Shown here in pieces: positions 16,205-21,304 of a DNA stretch of 21,304 bases. The stretch is from SLFT01 sp964493075. GTDB taxonomy: Bacteria > Hydrogenedentota > Hydrogenedentia > Hydrogenedentales > CAITNO01. The first letter of the stretch is position 1. Each line of letters opens with the position of its first letter. Both the position numbers and the translations under genes were made by a program. The notes beneath the pieces are model-generated. The model was not told the DNA's origin, did no database searches, and was given only the letters and a program-made list of their open reading frames with translations. Location: positions 1 through 21,304 of the forward strand of contig CAZBNU010000055.1 in NCBI GenBank assembly GCA_964493075.1. Direction: 5' to 3'.

Positions 16205-16279
16205 AGTAGGATGGGTAGGATATGTAGGATAAGTAGGACCATGGGACTTTTGTCCTACTCATCCTACATATCCTACCTA
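16205..16279. repeat. Large hairpin made of 9-bp-period repeats
   Basis: A 26-base left arm (16214-16239) and right arm (16252-16277) are complementary at 25 of 26 positions, with a 12-base loop (16240-16251). The stem extends two more pairs outward, one of them a G-T wobble. Each arm is built of units like AGTAGGATN repeated every 9 bases, and the period continues through the loop. It separates the stop of the ceramidase-like gene from ybaB, both on the minus strand. It could act as a transcription terminator or mRNA-stabilising element at the end of the sphingolipid genes. There is no long T-tract, so termination is inferred only. Confidence 0.75.
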
Positions 16280-16298
16280 CCAACTATCATACGCTTGA

Positions 16299-17909
16299 TT
16301 ACGGTGCAGTCTCCAATGTGTTATGCAGGCGACTAAGCATGTCCAGTGTAAACCGGTGAATATCCGGCGCAATTTCCGGGTTGCCCGTGTAGATTTCGCC
16401 GTAGGGCGCACTGCTGCGGCCATACGTATAGGGCGGCTTCTGGTCCCATTGCGACTTGGGTACGATGTAGCCGATTTCGTCGTTGCCGAGGTTGAAGTTC
16501 ATTTTCAGGGTGCCCTTCATGACATCAAAGAAGGGCGGCACTTCCACGGGTGCAATCTTGAAATCGGCACCTTCGGGATTCTCCACGCCGCCGAAAACGA
16601 TTTCCGGATAGATTTCTCCGGGCGTGGTCACAATTTCAATTTCGCCGATACGCAGCGCGTTGATCTCGCTGCGCGCCTTGCCGTTAAACACACCGGGATG
16701 CACCACCCCCAGGTATAAAGCCGCTTTGAAGGGCCAGCCCATTGCAGCATAGAAGGTCTGTGCCGAAACCGCCACCCGTTGGTCTTCCATCATTTTCGCT
16801 TCTTCACTACGCAAGGCCTTGGCGGCAATAACCGCCAGGTTTTCGCCCTGCGCCTGCGCCTTTTCGATGCTGTCTTTTTTATAGGTGTTGCCGTGACGGT
16901 CAGTAATCTCAATGCCCAGTTGCGTCATGAGTCCGCCAATGGGCCCCGTAAAGAATACACATTTGCCGCCGAACCCGTCGAAGCGTTCCGGTCCCTGCAA
17001 CCCGAATTCCATGGCCTGCCGGAAATAATGAACAAAGTCGGAACTGACATAGGGATTACTGCCGCCCATGGCTTCAGGATGCATGCCCCAGGAGGTCAGG
17101 ATGCCGATGGATTCTTCCGTGCCCTTCTTCTTGAACCACGCCAGCGGCAGTTGGTTGTCCACCACATCCGGCTGACGGGAGTCACGGGTAAAGTTTTCTT
17201 TGGGCACGTATGCTGTGGTAATAACCGCGTCGGCAGGGGTAAGGTTGTCCACCGCTTCCAGCACCGCTTCACACGCCTTTTCCTGGATCATGTTGATGTA
17301 GCCTTCATCGAAGCGGGAACCCCACAGGAACCAGTAACTCCAGATGCCCATGGTGTCGGGCGCCTCGTGGGTGTGGGTGGCGGCGAAGGCAACGTGATCA
17401 ATGTTCGGATTCTTCTCCTGGATCATTTTGCGGATGGTGATGTAACGGTCATAGGTGATGCCCACGCTGTCTATGCTGACCACGGCAATGGTAACCCCGT
17501 TGTTGCGGAATGCCATGGCACGCGCCCATACGGGGTCATTGATGCCCTTGGCGGCACGGTCAATGCCAAAGCCGCCTATCCAGACCAAATCGAAGTCGCC
17601 GTTGCCGTTGCGGTCTTCCCAGGTATCAATTTCCGGGTCGAACTTATTGTTGCTGTCCACGTCAACCCAGGTGTCCTTTTGTTCCATAAGCGGAGACACA
17701 TCGCGCACCGCAACGCCCACTTCCAGGTCACTCACAGCGTCCCAGGCGCCCGGCGCGGGCAACACATAGTCCACGCTGTATTCGCGATGGGGGCCGCGCA
17801 TTGTGTAAGTCACATAGCCGGCTAAAAGCAGGACCAGCAATAGCGGAATTCCAACAAAGATAAGGACAAGTGCGGAGATGATCTTATGACGAGACATAAA
17901 AGACAACAT
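16299..17909 (-). CDS. Neutral/alkaline ceramidase-family protein, membrane-anchored
   Basis: This 536-residue protein resembles the N-terminal catalytic domain of neutral non-lysosomal ceramidases, which hydrolyse ceramide to sphingosine and fatty acid. Supporting features are LEVGVAVRDVSP (62-73), WARAMAF...VVSIDSVG, ATHTHEAPD (177-185, zinc His), GMHPEAM (275-281), TTPGEIYPE (428-436, likely metal Glu432) and LGNDEIGYIVPKSQWD (474-489). An N-terminal membrane helix (about 10-33) should place it outside the cytoplasm. Residues 83-107 form one or two EF-hand-like Ca loops (D.D.N and D.NGNGDFD), an insertion not typical of the family. The usual nucleophile region (NRSPxxY) is not obvious; NFTRDSRQ at 239-246 may replace it. 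AAGGA precedes the ATG by 10 bases. The GH30 gene lies 66 bp upstream on the same strand. Confidence 0.82.
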   Translation of the reverse strand: MLSFMSRHKIISALVLIFVGIPLLLVLLLAGYVTYTMRGPHREYSVDYVLPAPGAWDAVSDLEVGVAVRDVSPLMEQKDTWVDVDSNNKFDPEIDTWEDRNGNGDFDLVWIGGFGIDRAAKGINDPVWARAMAFRNNGVTIAVVSIDSVGITYDRYITIRKMIQEKNPNIDHVAFAATHTHEAPDTMGIWSYWFLWGSRFDEGYINMIQEKACEAVLEAVDNLTPADAVITTAYVPKENFTRDSRQPDVVDNQLPLAWFKKKGTEESIGILTSWGMHPEAMGGSNPYVSSDFVHYFRQAMEFGLQGPERFDGFGGKCVFFTGPIGGLMTQLGIEITDRHGNTYKKDSIEKAQAQGENLAVIAAKALRSEEAKMMEDQRVAVSAQTFYAAMGWPFKAALYLGVVHPGVFNGKARSEINALRIGEIEIVTTPGEIYPEIVFGGVENPEGADFKIAPVEVPPFFDVMKGTLKMNFNLGNDEIGYIVPKSQWDQKPPYTYGRSSAPYGEIYTGNPEIAPDIHRFTLDMLSRLHNTLETAP

Positions 17910-17975
17910 TTTTTGTTTTTCCTTTTCTGATTAAAGGGTTATTGAAGAAATACATCTATTCGTATCGGCATTCCA

Positions 17976-19424
17976 TCAGGGATGCCAGACAAAGGTTGTC
18001 AAGGTTTTGGCGGGTAGTTCCGCTTCAAACATCTGGTCGTTGTAGACCACCTGTATGGGCGATGCCGACCGGTCGAGATTAGTTACTACCAGAACAATTG
18101 TGCCATCGGGGTTCTGAAAGGCGACATTGACTACGCGGCGCGTGCCTTCCGTGGACCCGATGCGATGAGCGCCACGCTGGATAAATTTCATGAACTGGCC
18201 ATAACTGTAGTAGGAGAAGTTATAGTCAACACCTGTTCCATCACGACGGGGTTGTATAGCAGTTCGTTTGGTCTTAAACGGCCCGTTGTTGGGATTGCCA
18301 TCGTAATCAATCATGATAACCCATGAATTATAACTGCGGCATCCGTTCCGGAACAAATTTGCAATACGTACAGCGCCGTTCAGTCCGGGCGCAGCGCCTT
18401 CGGTGAAGTAAATGGATTTATCAGGAAACTCTTTTTGAAACCCGGACAGCGCTTCCGGGGAACCGGCATAGGCATGGAATCCCGTACCGTCCACATACTT
18501 CGCCGCCTCCGGGTCTTTCAGGATATTGCGGGGATACCAAAGGTTATTGATGTTGTGGTCGTAACACCATATTTTTGTTTGCAGGCCGTGTTTTTCAAAG
18601 GCGGGGCCAAGATGATTCTTGATAAAGTCCCGTTCGTTCACGCCCATGGCATCATGGTCCACTGGCCAAAACATATCCTCATCTTCCAACTGCGACCAGC
18701 GGCACGAGGGATACCAGTCCCGGGTGGGATAGTCCCGTGTATTAACGCCCGGCTCGTTCTGCGGCGTCACCGCATGGATGGGAATGCCTTCTTCTGCGTA
18801 GGCCTGAATGAACTTCACAAAATAGTCTGCGTACACGCCATAATAACGGGGCAGCAGATGCCCGCCAATCATATCGTCCGTGCTGGTCATCCAACCCGGC
18901 GGACTCCACGGCGACGCATAAAACAGAATGTCCGGGTTAATCTCCAGCGCCTTCTTCAACACCGGCAGAACATAAGCCTTGTCCTTCTCAATGGTGAAAT
19001 GCGCAAGTTCCTTATCCGTTTCTCCCGGCGGCATATCGTCATAGGAATACCAAGGCTCTCCTGTGAAATCCGGCGTACCGATGCAGATACGCATCAGGTT
19101 AATACCAATGCCCTTTTCCGGCGACACGATACGTTCTATGGTTTCCGCCATCAGCTCCGGACCCAGTTGAAACAGATTGTAGCAGGTGGTATGTTCAAAG
19201 GACGATCCCAAGCCCAGAATTTCCTGGTGCTGTTCCTGAGGACTGACTTCAATGCGCAGCGCATCAGACGCCGCTGCGCCTTTTACAACAATTGGAATGG
19301 GGGATGCTGGCGCGAGCAGTCTGCTCATATCCTCGGTACTCATCCACACCGCAACCTCACCCGCATAAACAGCGGACGCCATAACAACTACTGCAAATAA
19401 TGCTGTGAAATATCTGGTCAACAT
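17976..19424 (-). CDS. GH30 family glycosidase, glucosylceramidase-like, exported
   Basis: This 482-residue glycoside hydrolase has a signal peptide (about 1-21, AVVVMASAVYA). Family 30 retaining beta-glycosidases include glucosylceramidases, beta-glucosidases and xylanases. The (beta/alpha)8 barrel shows QEILGLGSSFEHTT near the start, a LMRICIGTPDF strand, FYASPWSPPGWM (168-179), acid/base Glu224 in VTPQNEP, GTGFHAYAG (313-321) and nucleophile Glu342 in YFTEGA. A C-terminal beta-sandwich (about 425-482) completes the usual layout. This arrangement resembles the glucosylceramidase-type subfamily rather than the xylanases. AAGGG lies 9 bases before the ATG. It is followed after 66 bp by the ceramidase-family gene, supporting sphingolipid breakdown, but polysaccharide beta-glucosides remain possible substrates. 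Confidence 0.9.
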   Translation of the reverse strand: MLTRYFTALFAVVVMASAVYAGEVAVWMSTEDMSRLLAPASPIPIVVKGAAASDALRIEVSPQEQHQEILGLGSSFEHTTCYNLFQLGPELMAETIERIVSPEKGIGINLMRICIGTPDFTGEPWYSYDDMPPGETDKELAHFTIEKDKAYVLPVLKKALEINPDILFYASPWSPPGWMTSTDDMIGGHLLPRYYGVYADYFVKFIQAYAEEGIPIHAVTPQNEPGVNTRDYPTRDWYPSCRWSQLEDEDMFWPVDHDAMGVNERDFIKNHLGPAFEKHGLQTKIWCYDHNINNLWYPRNILKDPEAAKYVDGTGFHAYAGSPEALSGFQKEFPDKSIYFTEGAAPGLNGAVRIANLFRNGCRSYNSWVIMIDYDGNPNNGPFKTKRTAIQPRRDGTGVDYNFSYYSYGQFMKFIQRGAHRIGSTEGTRRVVNVAFQNPDGTIVLVVTNLDRSASPIQVVYNDQMFEAELPAKTLTTFVWHP

Positions 19425-19542
19425 ACCCTGAAACCCTTTCTGTTGTGTGCGCGTATAAGAAAAAAAGGCCCAGCGCCCAAACCCTGCAGCGAAACACCCT
19501 TGAATAGCCTACACTATAGACTGCCAATTTTGGAGAAGTGTT

Positions 19543-20712
19543 TCACTTGAAACCGGCAAGTTCCTGCGCCAACTCCCGCAAGCCGATGGCTTCAATGTCT
19601 TTGGTCATGGGGTAACGGCCGTTACCGGAATATATAATGAAGACTCGGTCTGGTTTTGTATCTTCCAGAGCGTTATAAAACCCCTTTTCGGCTTTTGGTG
19701 AGCTGCCGAGTTTTATTTCGACAGCCCAGCGCTTCCCTGTTGGCAATTCCAGGAGCAAATCAATCTCAGCGCCTGCTGCTGTTCGGAAAAAACTTGCCCG
19801 GGTGCGATCCGGGGCGACTGCAAGGAGGTTTTCGATTACGAATCCCTCCCAACTCGCACCCGCAACAGGATGTCCATGCAGGGCGTTTGCATCACAAATC
19901 CCAAGCAATGCATGAAGCAAACCTGAATCTCGCAGATAGACTTTTGGCGATTTGACCAGGCGCTTGTTCAAGTTTGCGTGGAAAGGCTGAAGCCGGCGCA
20001 CGAGCAGTAAGCCAACAAGCAAGTCTATATATCGGGTAACCGTCTGCGCGCTGACGGCAAGACTTCCCGCCAGACGCGATGCGTTTAGCAATGTCCCGTG
20101 ATTGTGTGCAAGCATGGTCCACAATCGTTCGAGTGTTTCTGCAGGCACACGCGGACCGAACGTAGGCACATCCCGCTCAAGATAAGTGCGAATGAAATCA
20201 GTACGCAGCGCAAAACTTTCTTCATCGCTATCGGCCAGAAAACTGTCAGGGAATCCACCCCGGAGCCAAAGGGTTGCAGTGGAAGATGTTCCTGCCACCT
20301 CCAGGATGTCGAAGGGGTTCATGTCCACATAAGCAATCCGACCCGCAAGGCTTTCTCCTGACTGGCGCAGCAGATCAATCCCTGCGGAACCCAGCAACAG
20401 AAACCGTCCCTTCCCTTTCCCGTGGCGGCGCCCCTTGTCAATGATGCCGCGCAAAGCCTGAAACAGTTCGGGAACACGGTGAATTTCATCAAGCACTACC
20501 AACCGGTCTTCATACTGGTTCAAAAACAACACTGGGTCCGAAAGTTTCTCCCGGTCTGCGCGCGCTTCGAGGTCAAGGTACAGGGCGTCCAACTCCTTTG
20601 CGAGTGTTATCGCCAGGGTAGTTTTTCCCACCTGCCGTGGCCCAATCAGCGCCACAGCAGCCTGCCTCTCCAAAGCGGCGCGCAGTTTTTGGTCTACTCT
20701 TCTGTGTATCAT
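19543..20712 (-). CDS. AAA ATPase with DUF4143 C-terminal domain
   Basis: This 389-residue protein has the common AAA_14 + DUF4143 architecture, whose function is not settled. It shows a P-loop GPRQVGKTT (24-32), Walker B LVVLDEIH (71-78), a sensor-like LLLGSAG (105-111), a winged-helix-like middle (about 190-250) and a C-terminal part with KVYLRDSGLLHALLG, SWEGFVIENL and GAEIDLLLE...WAVEIKLG. The last segment resembles a PD-(D/E)xK nuclease core (Glu316, Asp318, Glu332-Lys334), perhaps degenerate. No ribosome site lies at proper spacing. AAGG directly abuts the ATG, and a good promoter ends 6 bases before it, so the mRNA is probably leaderless. It follows the AbrB-like gene on the same strand. 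Confidence 0.92.
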   Translation of the reverse strand: MIHRRVDQKLRAALERQAAVALIGPRQVGKTTLAITLAKELDALYLDLEARADREKLSDPVLFLNQYEDRLVVLDEIHRVPELFQALRGIIDKGRRHGKGKGRFLLLGSAGIDLLRQSGESLAGRIAYVDMNPFDILEVAGTSSTATLWLRGGFPDSFLADSDEESFALRTDFIRTYLERDVPTFGPRVPAETLERLWTMLAHNHGTLLNASRLAGSLAVSAQTVTRYIDLLVGLLLVRRLQPFHANLNKRLVKSPKVYLRDSGLLHALLGICDANALHGHPVAGASWEGFVIENLLAVAPDRTRASFFRTAAGAEIDLLLELPTGKRWAVEIKLGSSPKAEKGFYNALEDTKPDRVFIIYSGNGRYPMTKDIEAIGLRELAQELAGFK

Positions 20713-20718
20713 CCTTGT

Positions 20719-20747
20719 ATTTTATCCAAGTCGTGGATAAATTGCAA
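20719..20747 (-). promoter_or_regulatory. Leaderless promoter with inverted-repeat operator for the AAA/DUF4143 gene
   Basis: On the minus strand TTGCAA (rc of 20742-20747) is followed by 17 bases and TAAAAT (rc of 20719-20724), with the ATG only 6 bases later, so transcription should start at or next to the start codon. A perfect inverted repeat, TTTATCCA (20721-20728) and TGGATAAA (20734-20741) around 5 bases, covers the spacer and overlaps the -10. That is the ideal place for a repressor. Confidence 0.6.
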
Positions 20748-20846
20748 GGTTGTGTGCTTTTGCATTTTGCTGCAGGAGAACCCAATCTACAGAATATAGG
20801 TACTGCGACCCAATTACAGTATCAGCCGTATGGGGCTCTAAAACAT

Positions 20847-21056
20847 TCAAACCCGGCCTTCCTCTTCACGTTCTACGATTGTTTTCAACTTGGGCAAAGA
20901 ATCGCGCATGCGCGTAATATCCTTTACCGGCATCATTTCAATAGTGTCGCCAAAACAGAAAACCTTCAATTTCTGCCAGGGTTGAATTCCTGTAGAAATA
21001 CGTATTTGTTTGGGGATAACCACCTGATATTTACGAGACTCAGTTACGACACTCAT
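20847..21056 (-). CDS. AbrB/MazE-like (SpoVT-AbrB domain) DNA-binding protein
   Basis: This 69-residue protein has the swapped-hairpin AbrB fold signature: VTESRKYQVVIPKQIR (4-19), GIQPWQKLKVF (23-33) and DTIEMMPV (37-44), followed by a charged C-terminal helix of the kind that binds toxins. Such proteins are usually antitoxins paired with a PIN-domain toxin or stand-alone regulators. No toxin gene follows: the 134 bases to the AAA gene hold no open frame of useful size. AAAAGGA lies 7 bases before the ATG, and a perfect 23-bp inverted repeat overlaps that ribosome site. Autoregulation through this repeat is likely by analogy with antitoxins. It may have lost its toxin or be linked to the ATPase downstream. 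Confidence 0.85.
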   Translation of the reverse strand: MSVVTESRKYQVVIPKQIRISTGIQPWQKLKVFCFGDTIEMMPVKDITRMRDSLPKLKTIVEREEEGRV

Positions 21057-21065
21057 AGCGAAATC

Positions 21066-21088
21066 CTTTTAATGTTCTCCATTAAAAG
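21066..21088. promoter_or_regulatory. Perfect 23-bp inverted repeat before the AbrB-like gene
   Basis: CTTTTAATG (21066-21074) and CATTAAAAG (21080-21088) are perfect 9-bp inverted arms around 5 bases. On the minus strand one arm ends in the AAAAG of the ribosome site AAAAGGA (rc of 21064-21070). It can act either as an operator for the AbrB-like dimer or as an mRNA hairpin hiding the ribosome site. It could also mark the end of the acyltransferase transcript. Confidence 0.65.
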
Positions 21089-21099
21089 TCTAGTCTCAT

Positions 21100-21304
21100 T
21101 TACAAAATACGCTTCAATCCCGGCAGCTGTCGCAATACATTGGAAATGGCAAAACAAGCGACGACCACCAATGGACATGCCATAAGAACGATTGCCAATG
21201 ACGGCAGCGACCAGTTCCGGGCGAGGTGCGTGGCGGCCACAACGAAGAAGGGATGGATGATATAGGTGGTATAGGCGCTCTGGGAGAGCCGGGCAGTAAT
21301 GGGG
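21100..21304 (-). CDS. C-terminal end of an acyltransferase-3-like membrane protein (partial)
   Basis: A minus-strand frame enters from the right edge and stops at TAA (rc of 21100-21102), giving 68 residues. It reads LSQSAYTTYIIHPFFVVAA, then a second hydrophobic helix (about LAIVLMACPLVVVACFAI), and ends in a short basic tail. The SAY..YIIHP motif followed by a last membrane helix is typical of the C-terminus of integral-membrane acyltransferase family 3 proteins, which acylate sugars, glycans or lipids at the cell envelope. The active-site His of that family would lie outside the window. It is 43 bp upstream of the AbrB-like gene on the same strand. Confidence 0.7.
   Translation of the reverse strand, partial: PITARLSQSAYTTYIIHPFFVVAATHLARNWSLPSLAIVLMACPLVVVACFAISNVLRQLPGLKRIL

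Noticed and set aside
16174..16242. N-terminal extension of YbaB from an ATG at 16242
   Set aside because: The extra residues are encoded by the repeat/hairpin and do not belong to the family; AAAGGA precedes the ATG at 16173.
1257..16279. Calling the 9-bp-period arrays a CRISPR or IS element
   Set aside because: Units are only 9 bases, degenerate and without spacers, and no transposase or terminal repeats are present.
16779..17825. 348-codon plus-strand open frame opposite the ceramidase-family gene
   Set aside because: The minus-strand frame has family motifs, an anchor helix and a ribosome site; the plus frame is a His/Val-rich antisense artefact with no recognisable domain.
18435..19400. 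321-codon plus-strand open frame opposite the GH30 gene
   Set aside because: Basic, low-quality composition and no motif; the GH30 frame is certain.
19460..19480. T7 run on the minus strand with an upstream GC-rich stretch as an intrinsic terminator after the AAA gene
   Set aside because: The possible stem relies mostly on G-U pairs, so I cannot support a stable hairpin.
20713..20846. A PIN-type toxin gene downstream of the AbrB-like gene
   Set aside because: The minus-strand frames there are short and interrupted, with no DxN start motif of PIN toxins.

Overview
The window looks like part of a chromosome from an uncultured, moderately GC-rich Gram-negative bacterium, with a Hydrogenedentota/PVC flavour. 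That placement is an inference from gene content: a secreted PQQ-type beta-propeller, a xylose-isomerase-like TIM barrel protein, a ceramidase-like protein with Ca-loop insertions, lipoproteins with lipoboxes, and a DUF4143 ATPase. No rRNA, tRNA, IS element or CRISPR array was recognised. Most genes lie on the minus strand in short runs.

Region 1 (1-1304) is noticeably more AT-rich than the rest. It holds the 3' end of a repeat-protein gene that is open from the left edge and built from a 741-bp super-repeat. Region 2 (1328-3638) has a divergent pair, a membrane-anchored M19 dipeptidase and a lipoprotein glycerophosphodiesterase. Region 3 (3655-10148, all minus) runs in transcription order: PQQ beta-propeller protein, sugar isomerase/epimerase-like TIM barrel, carboxypeptidase-regulatory-domain lipoprotein, MaoC hot-dog dehydratase, alternative-oxidase-like di-iron protein, and an unrecognised secreted protein. 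Region 4 (10543-12495, plus) pairs a cellobiose 2-epimerase-like enzyme with ribulose-phosphate 3-epimerase.

Region 5 (12539-16173, minus) is a tight housekeeping operon, ybaB - fmt - rsmB - PASTA protein, with a 2-nt gap and then 11-bp and 91-bp overlaps. It meets rpe tail to tail, like a rearranged version of the fmt-rsmB-phosphatase-PASTA kinase-rpe neighbourhood of Firmicutes, but without a kinase domain. Region 6 (16299-19424, minus) is a GH30 glucosylceramidase-like enzyme followed by a neutral-ceramidase-family protein, a plausible two-step glucosylceramide-degrading pair. Region 7 (19543-21304, minus) holds the C-terminal end of an acyltransferase-3-type membrane protein, a small AbrB/MazE-like DNA-binding protein with no visible toxin, and an AAA/DUF4143 ATPase. 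A perfect inverted repeat lies in front of each of the last two genes.

The least expected signals are: (i) 9-bp-period degenerate repeats at three gene ends, one of which folds into a 26-bp near-perfect hairpin; (ii) the exact 741-bp (247-codon) super-repeat; (iii) the GH30/ceramidase pair; (iv) the AbrB and AAA/DUF4143 genes with palindromic control sites, the ATPase probably leaderless.
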